From Mesorhizobium sangaii (GTDB lineage: Bacteria > Pseudomonadota > Alphaproteobacteria > Rhizobiales > Rhizobiaceae): a DNA stretch of 64,000 nt. This document shows, piece after piece, positions 49,881 to 58,429 of this stretch; the stretch's first letter is position 1; each line of letters begins with the position of its first letter. The stretch lies in the NCBI RefSeq assembly GCF_014207355.1, contig NZ_JACHEF010000003.1:781763-845762 (forward strand). Reading direction: 5' to 3'. Under the pieces are notes generated by a model. That model made no database searches. It had not been told where the DNA came from and worked only from the letters and a program-made list of their open reading frames with translations. The position numbers and the translations under genes were made by a program.

Positions 49881-51245
49881 CTACAGCAGCGTGCCGCGCA
49901 GGATCACCAGCGCCACCGAGAAATAGATCACCAGCCCGGTGACATCGACCAGCGTGGCGACGAACGGGGCCGACGCGCTGGCCGGATCGAAGCCGATGCG
50001 TTTCAGGGCGAACGGCAGCATGGACCCCGACAGTGAGCCGAAGGTGACGATGCCGACTAGTGCGGCGCCGACCGTCGTGGCGATCAGCGGCCAATGCGGC
50101 CCGTAGTCGTAGAAGCCCATATATTGCCAGAGCGCGATGCGGCCGATACCGACCACGCCGAGCATGCCGCCGAGCACGAGGCCGGTGGGGAGCTCGCGCA
50201 GCGCCACCCGCCACCAGTCGCGAAGGCCGATTTCGCGCAGCGCCAGCGCCCGGATGACCAGCGAGGTCGCCTGCGAGCCGGAATTGCCACCCGAGCTCAT
50301 GATCAGCGGGATGAACAGCGTCAGAACGATCGCCTTTTCCAGCTCGCCCTCATAGCTCTGCATGGCGTTGGCCGTCAGCATCTCTGAGATGAACAGCGCA
50401 CACAGCCAGCCGCCCCGCTTCTTGATCATGGCGAGGAAGCTCATCTTCATGTACGGCTCATCGAGCGCCTCCATGCCGCCGAAACGGTGCACGTCCTCGG
50501 TCGTCTCCTCGATCATCGCGTCGATGATGTCGTCGATGGTGACGATGCCGAGGATCTTGCCGTGGTCGACGACCGGGACAGCTAGCAGGTCGTATTTCGA
50601 GATCGTTTGCGCCAGGGTTTCGCGATCGGTCAGCGGGCTGACCGTCACCGGCGCGCGATCCGGCGCCACGGTCATGATCGAGTCCTCCGGCTCCCCGGTG
50701 ATCAGCCGGCGCAGGCCCGTCGACCGCATCAGGAGGTGCGTTTGCGGGTCGACGATGTAGATCGCGTAGACGGTTTCGCGCGTCCGCTCGACCTTGCGGA
50801 TGTAGTCGAGCGTGCGGCCCACGGTCCAGTCCGAGGGCACGCTGACGAACTCCGTCGTCATGATCGATGCGGCGCTGCCTTCGGGATAGCCCAGAATGGC
50901 AAGCAGCGTGGCGCGCAGCGGCGGCGCAAGGCCGCCGAGCAGCTCGGAACGGGCCGGCTCGTCCAGCTCGCGCAGGATGTCGGCGGCACGGTCTTCCGAC
51001 ATGGCGGTGAGCAGCTTGCCCGCCTTGGCGCGCGGCAGCGCCTCCATGAGTTCTGGCGCGCGGTCGAACTCAGGCTGGTCGAATATCTCGACCAGCCGCT
51101 CGAACGTCACTTCACAAAGCAGTTCGGTCGCGCTTTCTCGCGGCTCTCTGTTCAGGGCCTCGACAATGTCGGCGACGTGATCGTTGGCTAGGATACGGGC
51201 GATCGCGACGGCCTCGTCGCTCGCTACGGGGGTAAATTCGTTCAT
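49881..51245 (-). CDS. mgtE: MgtE-family magnesium transporter
   Basis: A 454-residue magnesium channel. The N-terminal helical MgtE_N domain (about 20-130) is followed by paired CBS domains (about 135-255) that sense cytosolic magnesium, then five membrane helices. MSSGGNSGSQATSLVIRAL and the last helix DPASASAPFVATLVDVTGL with its Asp selectivity residue are typical. AAGGAG precedes the ATG. A leader of about 170 bases with several potential helices lies upstream. Confidence 0.95.
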   Translation of the reverse strand: MNEFTPVASDEAVAIARILANDHVADIVEALNREPRESATELLCEVTFERLVEIFDQPEFDRAPELMEALPRAKAGKLLTAMSEDRAADILRELDEPARSELLGGLAPPLRATLLAILGYPEGSAASIMTTEFVSVPSDWTVGRTLDYIRKVERTRETVYAIYIVDPQTHLLMRSTGLRRLITGEPEDSIMTVAPDRAPVTVSPLTDRETLAQTISKYDLLAVPVVDHGKILGIVTIDDIIDAMIEETTEDVHRFGGMEALDEPYMKMSFLAMIKKRGGWLCALFISEMLTANAMQSYEGELEKAIVLTLFIPLIMSSGGNSGSQATSLVIRALALREIGLRDWWRVALRELPTGLVLGGMLGVVGIGRIALWQYMGFYDYGPHWPLIATTVGAALVGIVTFGSLSGSMLPFALKRIGFDPASASAPFVATLVDVTGLVIYFSVALVILRGTLL

Positions 51246-51284
51246 GGCTCACTCCTTGCCATCCGGCAGGACATGAACCATTAG

Positions 51285-51415
51285 AGGTCACGTCTAGGCG
51301 GACGGCTGTTGCGTTCGACTGTGACTGTCGCCAGGCATGGCGCTGTGACCTTTCCGCTTGCGGGTTCGCGTTTGACTATCGGCAAGCCGGCGCAACATAG
51401 GTGCGCGCCTTGCCG
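51285..51415 (-). promoter_or_regulatory. Possible structured leader of mgtE
   Basis: On the mgtE strand the leader can form CGGCAAG/CTTGCCG (51415-51409 with 51386-51380), then a closed region bounded by AGGTCAC/GTGACCT (51351-51345 with 51291-51285) that encloses the hairpin CGCCA/TGGCG (51342-51338 with 51333-51329). A magnesium transporter is a plausible gene for RNA-level control. No known magnesium riboswitch motif was recognised. Confidence 0.35.
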
Positions 51416-51515
51416 AGTCAATCGCGGTGGGAACGAAAAAAGGTGCCGGATGGCACCCCTCGCGAGACTGTGATCACTGGCAGCCACACAGAGCGGCAGC
51501 GAGATCAAAGCGTGG

Positions 51516-53501
51516 CTACTTCTGCTTCAGCCGGCGCGAGAAGCGCAGCCATTTGTCCTCGACCGGCCTTGGCTGGACAAGAATCGTGGTGAGTTCGACA
51601 GGCAGGGTCGGAACCAGGGGCTTCTTGGTGGCGACGCCGTCGGCGATCGCGACGATGCTGTGGTAGAATTCGCTGCCGGTCAGCGATCTTGGCGCCACCG
51701 CCTCGTGCATGACGCTGATCACGGTCACATCGGGGCAGTTGTCCTTGATGGCCTGGTGGAAGGCGATCTTGCCCTCGGGGTCGAGCGCGCCGGTCGCCTC
51801 GTCGAGGAACAGCAGCCCCGGCTGCTGCAGCACGATGCGCGCCACCACCAGCTTCTGCTTCTGGCCGCCCGACAGAACCTGATCCCAGCTTTTGCCTTCG
51901 CGGCTTTCGTCGGCCATGTGCGAGATGAAGTCGCCAAGGCCGGCCTTGTACAGGGCCGCCGCGACCTGCGCGTCGCCATGGTCGTGCTCGGAGCCCGGCA
52001 GGCAGACCAGCTGTTTCAGCGACACCGGCTGCAGCTTGACCTCCTGGGCGGCATAGAAACTCTTCACCCCTTCGGGAAAGACGATGGTGCCGCGGCCATA
52101 GGGCCACAGGCCGTTGATCGCCTTGATCAGCGAAGTCTTGCCGCAACCGGATTCGCCTTTCAGGAACGTCCATTCGCCGCGCCGGAAGCGCAGATTGGCG
52201 GCACTGAGGAACGGCGTGGCGTCCTCGCCCTGATGCGCCAGTTCGAGCTTCTGGATGGTCAAGCCGAAAACCGGGTTCTGGGCGGCGTAACGGAAGTCGG
52301 AGCGGCCGGTCTGGCTGTAGAACTCCTGCGGATGCTGGACGTTCTCGATCGCGTTGGCCAGTTCGGTGACGCGCTGGCTGTTGGCGCGCAGCGTGGCGAT
52401 GGCCGGCATGACGTGGATGAACCACGAACATTGACCGATTAGCGAATTGACCAGCTCCGACCCGGTTATGTAGCCCTTGAGATCGAGGCCGTTGTGGATG
52501 AACGGTACCAGGCCGGGCCCGTAGGCGACGATGCGGGCGCCGATGAAATTGTAGATCAGCTCGAACGACATGTAGACGGTGTTGACGATGTTCAGCCGCG
52601 TCCATGTGCCGTCGATGTCGACATAGAGCCGGCCATGCATGGTCCTCTGCACGCCTTCGCCCTGGGACGCCGCGACATGGAAGCTGCGGCGCAGGAACGT
52701 CGTCAGCTCGCCGCGATAGGTTCCTTCGGCCTGCTGCATCCTGACGTTGAGGCGCTCGAGCAGGCCGCCGAGCTTGACAGCGATCCAGGTGTTCAGCGGC
52801 ACATAGGTGGCGACGGCCAGGAAGGCGAGGACGGCGCTGCCGTAGCTTTCGAGGAACTCCAGTCCCTTCACCTCGACGGAGTTTTCCAGCAGCTTCTGGC
52901 CGACGAAATAGAGCGAGGTGGCGACGCCCAGGACGCCCATGGCGAGCCCGATGGCGCCGCCGGTCATGTCCTTGATGGATTCCTGGACGCGCTGGTCGAT
53001 GTTGTCAGGCGCCGGTGCGCCGCTGCCGGTCGACGCATGCTGGGCATGAAAATGCGTATGATTGTTGTCCAGCAATGCTTCGTTGAAGCGGCTGTCCAGC
53101 CAACCGCGCCATTTGCGGTGCAAGGTCGCCGAGACAAGATTGCGGATGCCGGTAAAGCCGGCGTCCTTGAGCAGGACCAGCAGCACGAGGATGCCGGCGT
53201 TGACCAACAGCGTGCGAAGCGGCGTGGTGTTGGCGGCGTCGTGGAAGAAGGCGATCGAGTTGACCAACTCGCCGGAGGCTTCGGCGAACCAGACACCGGC
53301 CTTGCTCGACAGCGCCGTCAGCAGCGCGATCACCAGCGTCAGTGTCCAGGCTTCCTTCCACCGGTCCGAGACCCAGTAGGCCCGCATCAGCCCCCAGAAG
53401 GTACGCATCGACGATACCGGCGTCAGAAGCGATGGCCGTGCGGCATCGCGAGGTGTTTTTTCCGGTACTGACTCTTGCGTTGGTCTACCGACCCGAATCA
53501 C
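51516..53501 (-). CDS. SbmA/BacA-type fused ABC transporter
   Basis: A single protein of about 660 residues with an ABC_membrane_2 (YddA/BacA-like) membrane domain of six segments fused to an ATPase. Walker A is GESGCGKTS near residue 450, the signature LSGGQKQK, and Walker B LLFLDEATGALD. Family members move peptides, long-chain fatty acyl-CoA or cobalamin. The start is uncertain: GTG 53501 after GGGCGGGATC is preferred, while TTG 53513 would add four residues. A palindrome lies just upstream. It is related to but longer than BacA, which lacks the ATPase. Confidence 0.88.
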   Translation of the reverse strand: MIRVGRPTQESVPEKTPRDAARPSLLTPVSSMRTFWGLMRAYWVSDRWKEAWTLTLVIALLTALSSKAGVWFAEASGELVNSIAFFHDAANTTPLRTLLVNAGILVLLVLLKDAGFTGIRNLVSATLHRKWRGWLDSRFNEALLDNNHTHFHAQHASTGSGAPAPDNIDQRVQESIKDMTGGAIGLAMGVLGVATSLYFVGQKLLENSVEVKGLEFLESYGSAVLAFLAVATYVPLNTWIAVKLGGLLERLNVRMQQAEGTYRGELTTFLRRSFHVAASQGEGVQRTMHGRLYVDIDGTWTRLNIVNTVYMSFELIYNFIGARIVAYGPGLVPFIHNGLDLKGYITGSELVNSLIGQCSWFIHVMPAIATLRANSQRVTELANAIENVQHPQEFYSQTGRSDFRYAAQNPVFGLTIQKLELAHQGEDATPFLSAANLRFRRGEWTFLKGESGCGKTSLIKAINGLWPYGRGTIVFPEGVKSFYAAQEVKLQPVSLKQLVCLPGSEHDHGDAQVAAALYKAGLGDFISHMADESREGKSWDQVLSGGQKQKLVVARIVLQQPGLLFLDEATGALDPEGKIAFHQAIKDNCPDVTVISVMHEAVAPRSLTGSEFYHSIVAIADGVATKKPLVPTLPVELTTILVQPRPVEDKWLRFSRRLKQK

Positions 53502-53513
53502 GATCCCGCCCAA

Positions 53514-54007
53514 ACCTTTTTTGTTTTGTTACGGATGGTAACACCAATTGATCATTTTCTATTAATTTTTAAAGCTGGCCAAAGGGATTACCCCGGCGGA
53601 CCGTTGCCATGAGGCAACAGATTGCCGAACCGAAACGCCGCCAAACCGATCGGGAAAAATGGAATATCGCTATTGATTTCAAATTGTTGATGGACGCGGG
53701 CGGGCCATCGGTGAAGTTTCCCTTAGGGAAGGTTTTCACACGGGTTTGTGAACTCGAAAATCTAATGGACTGGTAAATTTCCTGACTGCGGACTGACCGA
53801 ATCTACGGAAAATCTTCCGTTCGTGACCTGACCAGAGGCTGAAAAGTGACTGGAAACGGTCGTTGCGGCAGCGGCGCCGGCGGGCACATCCGACCCTGTA
53901 GGGTCAGGTCAGGAACCGCGTTTGACAATTGCTTCGTTCAGGATTGAACCTTGCCGGGCACTGTCGGCACCCATGCATGTCCGGTTCTCCAACAAGGAAG
54001 CTTCCCA
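53514..54007. other. Palindrome-rich intergenic region
   Basis: About 494 bases without a gene, AT-richer than its surroundings near the ABC gene. It holds TGTTAC-N5-GTAACA (53527-53543), TTCCCTTAGGGAA (53718-53730), TTCACA-N6-TGTGAA (53735-53752), ACGGAA-AATC-TTCCGT (53805-53820), TGACCTGACC/GGTCAGGTCA (53824-53833 and 53902-53911) and GACCC-TGTA-GGGTC (53892-53905). It must contain the promoters of both flanking genes. Confidence 0.6.
53527..53543. promoter_or_regulatory. Palindromic candidate operator of the ABC exporter gene
   Basis: TGTTAC-GGATG-GTAACA is a perfect 6-bp-arm palindrome 26 bases before the GTG start of the SbmA/BacA-like gene. It could bind a dimeric regulator; no regulator gene is adjacent. 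Confidence 0.45.
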
Positions 54008-54436
54008 ATGCATGTACGCGCAGCCGCAACCCTGGTCCTCCTTGCCTGGCACCCCCTGGCGCAGGCCGCCGAGCAGAACATCCCGGCGGGCACGGAAGGC
54101 CAGATCGAGTTCAACACGCCGTCCGGCAACATTGGCTGCATCTACACCCCGAAGGGCGGCACCAGCACCTATGAGCCGCAGGACGGCGGCCCGGAACTCA
54201 GCTGCTCCCGCGTCGCGCCGAGCTATGTCACCATCATCCTGGGACCCAAGGGGCCGGCGACTTTGATCAAGAGCCCCGGAGAGCAGTCATGCTGTAGCGA
54301 TGCCACCAAGCTCGCTTACGGCAAAAGCTGGAGCGCAGGGCCATTCTCGTGCGAATCGTCGACCAAGGGACTGACCTGCACGGCCACGAATGGCCATGGA
54401 TTTTTCATCAGCAAGGCCAAGGTGACCGTGAAGTGA
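54008..54436 (+). CDS. DUF6636-type secreted protein
   Basis: A 142-residue exported protein. Residues 1-20 are a Sec signal ending AQAA. The core IEFNTPSGNIGCIYTP, with six or more cysteines, the SCESSTKGLTCTATNGHGFF segment and SKAKV tail fit DUF6636. The paired cysteines suggest disulfides. AAGGAAG precedes ATG 54008. Its promoter region is the palindrome-rich spacer upstream. The function is unknown. Confidence 0.75.
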   Translation: MHVRAAATLVLLAWHPLAQAAEQNIPAGTEGQIEFNTPSGNIGCIYTPKGGTSTYEPQDGGPELSCSRVAPSYVTIILGPKGPATLIKSPGEQSCCSDATKLAYGKSWSAGPFSCESSTKGLTCTATNGHGFFISKAKVTVK

Positions 54437-54472
54437 CGCCGGCTCTCGCCGCATAAGGGCAGATAGCCGGTC

Positions 54473-55153
54473 TCAGCCAACCTTTTCCAATTCGCCGCGC
54501 GCCTTGGCAGCGGCCACCTGACGGATGGCATCGGCCAGAGTATCGGCGTCCTGTGCGCCCATGACCGCGTATTTGCCTTCGAGCAGGAAGCACGGCACGC
54601 CTGTTATGCCCATGCGCGACGCGGTGGCGATCTCGGTGCGAACCTCCTCGACGTCGGCCTCGGTCGGCAAAAGCGTCGCCACCACGGATGCGTCCATGCC
54701 GGCCTCGCGCGCGGCTTCGACCAGCACGGCATGGTCGCCGATGTTGACGCCTTCCTCGAAATTCAGCTGGAACAGGCGGCGCACCAGCCGGTTCTGCTCG
54801 GCTTCGCCGGCGGCACCCGCCCAGCGGATCAGGCGGTGCGCATCGAGCGTGTTCGGCGCCACCTTGATGGCGTCGAACTCAAACGAGATGCCTTCGGCTT
54901 CACCCAGCGGCTCGATGCGGGCATGGATTTCGCGGATGCGCTCGTCGCTGCCGAACTTGGCCAGCATATATTCGCGGCGATCCTCGCCTTGCGGCGGAAT
55001 GGTCGGATCGAGCTGGAACGGGCGCCAGCGGACATGCACCTCGGTATCGCCGACAGCTGATATCGCCTTGTCGAGCCGCTTCTGGCCGATGAAGCACCAT
55101 GGACAAACGACATCGGACACCACGTCGACGGTGACGGCGTTCAGCTCACTCAT
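54473..55153 (-). CDS. DsbA-family oxidoreductase (FrnE-like)
   Basis: A 226-residue thioredoxin-fold protein with a helical insertion. VVSDVVCPWCFIGQKRLDKA carries the CPWC active site; GITGVPCFLLEGKYAV holds the cis-Pro loop and another Cys. There is no signal peptide, so it works in the cytosol, as FrnE-type proteins do. It lies 18 bases downstream of the binding-protein gene on the same strand, which suggests an operon. The substrate is unknown. Confidence 0.9.
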   Translation of the reverse strand: MSELNAVTVDVVSDVVCPWCFIGQKRLDKAISAVGDTEVHVRWRPFQLDPTIPPQGEDRREYMLAKFGSDERIREIHARIEPLGEAEGISFEFDAIKVAPNTLDAHRLIRWAGAAGEAEQNRLVRRLFQLNFEEGVNIGDHAVLVEAAREAGMDASVVATLLPTEADVEEVRTEIATASRMGITGVPCFLLEGKYAVMGAQDADTLADAIRQVAAAKARGELEKVG

Positions 55154-55171
55154 CTCGATCTCCCGAAATCC

Positions 55172-56992
55172 TCAGTTCGGCTTGCGCCACCAGCTTGGCA
55201 GTTGATACCCAAATATGGGCGTCTTTTGCGGATGTTCCAGGTAGTTCCAGTACGCAATCCATTGCTGCGTGTTGTACTGCGTCGGCACCATGTAGTTGCC
55301 GGAGATCAGCAGCCGGTCGAGAACCCTGACGGCCGCGACATAGTCTTCCTTTGAACGTGCGCGCAGCATCGCGTCGATCGCCGCATCAACCGCCGGATCG
55401 GCGACGCCGGCCAGATTGAACGAGCCTTCGGCCTTGGCCGCTTCGGATCCCCAGCGTCCAAGCTGTTCTATGCCGGGCGACAGCGAATTGTTGAAACCGC
55501 TCGATCCGATCAGCGCCTCGAAATCGAAGCGCTGCTTGCGCGACTGGATCTGGTCGCCGTCGAGGCTGCGAATGGTGACGTCGATGCCGATCTTCTCCAG
55601 GGTGCGCTGATAGATGCCGGCAAGCCGCTCCTCATCCTGCGAAGCAACCAGAATCTCGAAGCCAAACGGTTTGCCATCGGGATCGAGCATGGTCCCGTCC
55701 TGCACGTGATAACCGATGCTTTTCAAGAGATCGAAGGCCGCTTTCAGCACCTTGCGATCCTGCCCTGAACCATCGGTGACCGGTGGCCGGTACGTGCCAT
55801 CCATCACATCGGCCGGCACACGGCCGGGGTAGGGGGCCAGAAGCGCCTTTTCCCTGTCGTCAGCCGGATGACCGAGCGCGGAAAGCTCGGAATTCTGCCA
55901 ATAACTCATCGCGCGCGCGTATTTGCCGCCGAACAGGTTCTTGTTGGCCCATTCGAAGTCGTAGAGCATGCCGAGTGCACGCCGCACCACCGGGTTGGCG
56001 AACTTCTGCAGCCGCATGTTGAACAGGAAACCGGTCACCACCGGCGGAATGCCGGTGTCGAAGGTTTCGGCGACCACGTCGCCCTTGTGGAAGGCCGGAA
56101 AATCGAGGTCGCGCTCGCGCTTGACCGGATCGCCGTCGTCGTCGATGGCGCAAAGGCCCTTCTTGAACGCTTCGAGCTTGGCGTTGGCGTTGAGGAAATA
56201 CTCGATGGTGATCTGGTCGTAATTGTCGAAGCCGCGCTTGGCCGGGACGTCCTTGCCCCAATAGTCCGGGTTGCGCTTGAAAACGATGCGTTGGCCAGGT
56301 TGTACCTGCGCAACGGTGTAGGGGCCACTGCCGATCAATGGCTTCAGCGTCGTCTTGTCGAACGTCTCCTTGTCGAAGGCATGCTTGGGTATGATCGGCG
56401 TCAGCGCGATGATCAGGGGCGTCTCACGATTGGCCTTGTCGTTGAAAGTGAAGCGCACGCTGTGGTCACCCGTCTTTTCGAGCTTGGCGATCAGGCTCAT
56501 CCGGGCGCTGTAGGGTGGGCGGCCCTTGTCGGTATAGACATCGTAGGTGAACAGCACATCCTCCGGCGTCACCGGCTGGCCGTCGGACCATTTGGCCTTT
56601 GGGTTGAGATGGAACTCGATGCTCTTGCGCTCGGGATCCATGTCGGCGGTGTCTGCGAGCAAGCCATACAGGCTGAAGGGCTCATCGTAGTTGCGCTGCA
56701 TCAGCGGCTCAAAGACGAGATTGCCGTAATTCTGGTCCATCATGCCGCGCGCTGTCGTGCGCAGGCTCTTGAGGATGAACGGATTGAGATTGTCGAAGCT
56801 GCCGACGACGCAATAGGTGATCGAGCCACCCTTCGGCGCGTCCGGATTGACGTAGTCGAAATGCGTGTAGTCGGGCGGCAAAGCCGGTTCGCCCTGCATG
56901 GCGATGGCGTGCTTCGGCTCCGACGCGGCCGGCTGATGCGAAAGGGCGAGAAACGATATCGCGGTGATCAGCCAAACAAGAACGCGGCCCAT
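55172..56992 (-). CDS. Extracellular solute-binding protein family 5 (YejA-like)
   Basis: A 606-residue periplasmic binding protein. Residues 1-24 are a signal ending PAAS. LPPDYTHFDYVNPDAPKGG, NLNPFILKSLRTTARGMM and the C-terminal IAYWNYLEHPQKTPIFGYQL are typical of YejA-type oligopeptide or microcin C binding proteins. ATG 56992 follows AAGGAGACGGTC; the frame extends 28 codons upstream without support. The matching permease and ATPase genes are not adjacent, which is unusual for a Yej system. Confidence 0.9.
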   Translation of the reverse strand: MGRVLVWLITAISFLALSHQPAASEPKHAIAMQGEPALPPDYTHFDYVNPDAPKGGSITYCVVGSFDNLNPFILKSLRTTARGMMDQNYGNLVFEPLMQRNYDEPFSLYGLLADTADMDPERKSIEFHLNPKAKWSDGQPVTPEDVLFTYDVYTDKGRPPYSARMSLIAKLEKTGDHSVRFTFNDKANRETPLIIALTPIIPKHAFDKETFDKTTLKPLIGSGPYTVAQVQPGQRIVFKRNPDYWGKDVPAKRGFDNYDQITIEYFLNANAKLEAFKKGLCAIDDDGDPVKRERDLDFPAFHKGDVVAETFDTGIPPVVTGFLFNMRLQKFANPVVRRALGMLYDFEWANKNLFGGKYARAMSYWQNSELSALGHPADDREKALLAPYPGRVPADVMDGTYRPPVTDGSGQDRKVLKAAFDLLKSIGYHVQDGTMLDPDGKPFGFEILVASQDEERLAGIYQRTLEKIGIDVTIRSLDGDQIQSRKQRFDFEALIGSSGFNNSLSPGIEQLGRWGSEAAKAEGSFNLAGVADPAVDAAIDAMLRARSKEDYVAAVRVLDRLLISGNYMVPTQYNTQQWIAYWNYLEHPQKTPIFGYQLPSWWRKPN

Positions 56993-57224
56993 GACCGTCT
57001 CCTTACTGGGTCGGCTTGATGATTCGGTGCGCACCCTAGCATGAGGCAACTGCGTGCCGGCCAATGGCGTCATCAAGAATTACAAGTGGCGGGCTGGATT
57101 CGACATCGCTTGCAGTGTAACACGCCCCCCGAAGTCATTCTGTTGCCTCATTTTGGCAACAGGTAGCTGGACCACACGGCGCGAAGAAGCCGGTCCCGGG
57201 ATCATTTGAGAGGAAGTGCACGAC

Positions 57225-57854
57225 ATGACGAGCCTGAACAGCAACGCGTACCGCCTGTCGGTCATGGCCGCTGGCGTGGTCGGCTTTCTGGGCGCAGGGC
57301 TTCCCGCTGCTTCCGCACAGCAGCAACAGCAGATTCCGCAAGGCTGGTTCAAGGCTTGCACCAAGCAGGAAGACGTCGACATCTGCAACGTCCAGAACAT
57401 CACCACGGCCGGCAACGGCCAGCTGATCACCGGCGTCAGCCTGATCGAGCTGAAGGGCAAGGTGAACCGCAAGGTGTTCCAGGTGACGGTGCCGACCGGC
57501 CGTCTGGTGCCTCCCGGCATTGGCCTGCAGATCGATACCGGCAAGGCCGTGAAGCTTGATTACGTCATTTGCTTCCCGGATCGTTGCGTGGCCGAAGTTC
57601 CGCTCACCGACCAGCTCGTCGGTGCCTTCAAGAAGGGCCAGGCGATCACGCTGACGTCGGTCAATTTCCAGAACCAGCAGAACCCGATCAAGATCGCCCT
57701 GCAGGGTTTCAGCGGCGCCTATGACGGCCCGCCGCTGCAGCAGTCCGATATCGAAGACCGGCAGAAGAAGCTCCAGGACTTCGTCGCCAAGAACAACCAG
57801 GATTTCGCCAAGAAGCTCAAGGAAGAGCAGGACAAGGCGAAGACCGCCAACTGA
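57225..57854 (+). CDS. Invasion-associated locus B (IalB) family protein
   Basis: A 209-residue exported protein. Residues 1-32 are a Sec signal ending ASAQ, then a Gln run. WFKACTKQEDVDICNVQNI and DYVICFPDRCVAEVPLTDQL give the two cysteine pairs of the IalB fold. The C-terminal 45 residues are a charged helix. In Bartonella the family aids red-cell invasion; in free-living rhizobia the role is unknown. GAGGAAG precedes the ATG. Confidence 0.88.
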   Translation: MTSLNSNAYRLSVMAAGVVGFLGAGLPAASAQQQQQIPQGWFKACTKQEDVDICNVQNITTAGNGQLITGVSLIELKGKVNRKVFQVTVPTGRLVPPGIGLQIDTGKAVKLDYVICFPDRCVAEVPLTDQLVGAFKKGQAITLTSVNFQNQQNPIKIALQGFSGAYDGPPLQQSDIEDRQKKLQDFVAKNNQDFAKKLKEEQDKAKTAN

Positions 57855-57883
57855 TCAGCCGATTCTTTTCGGCCTAATAAAAA

Positions 57884-57909
57884 AGCGGGGGCATGCCCCG
57901 CTTTTTTTG
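57884..57909. terminator. Bidirectional terminator between ialB-like and hspQ
   Basis: AGCGGGG/CCCCGCT forms a 7-bp stem preceded by an A-run and followed by TTTTTTT, so it can stop transcripts from both convergent genes. Confidence 0.85.
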
Positions 57910-57927
57910 CGTCTGTCGTTTGGTGGG

Positions 57928-58251
57928 TCAATGCCTCGACTGCCGTTTCGGCTCGTAGCGCCCGTCCGGCCTCTTGTCGAACATCTCCTTGATCTGCGGA
58001 TGCCGGACCGGCTCGCCCGACTGATCCTCGAGCAGGTTCTGCTCAGACACATAGGCGATGTATTCGGTTTCCGAATTCTCGGCGAGCAGGTGATAGAAGG
58101 GTTGATCCTTGCGCGGCCGCACGTCGGCGGGGATCGCTTCGTACCATTCGTCGGTGTTGGCGAACTGGGGATCGACGTCGAAAATGATGCCCCTGAAGGG
58201 AAACAGCCGGTGGCGAACCACCTGTCCGATCGCGAATTTGGCTGTTTTCAT
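57928..58251 (-). CDS. hspQ: HspQ / YccV-like heat-shock protein
   Basis: A 107-residue protein of the hemimethylated-DNA-binding/HspQ family, which adapts substrates for Lon protease. FAIGQVVRHRLFPFRGIIFDVDP and QPFYHLLAENSETEYIAYVSEQNL are defining. ATG 58251 begins MKTAKFAIG; a longer frame upstream lacks support. It is convergent with the IalB-like gene and shares its terminator. No heat-shock promoter was identified. Confidence 0.9.
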   Translation of the reverse strand: MKTAKFAIGQVVRHRLFPFRGIIFDVDPQFANTDEWYEAIPADVRPRKDQPFYHLLAENSETEYIAYVSEQNLLEDQSGEPVRHPQIKEMFDKRPDGRYEPKRQSRH

Positions 58252-58429
58252 CGTACTCACCACTGAATTCCTTAGACTTATTTGGCGCACACTGGGCATC
58301 AATTCAATCCCGAAGCGTTTTGGTCGCGCCTTGAAGCTACGCAGGACGCGGCGAAAAGGTTTTGCCGCATGCCGCCGATGTCGACATTCGCCGAGGGCGC
58401 GGATTGGCGGAATGCTCGGAAGATCGCTA

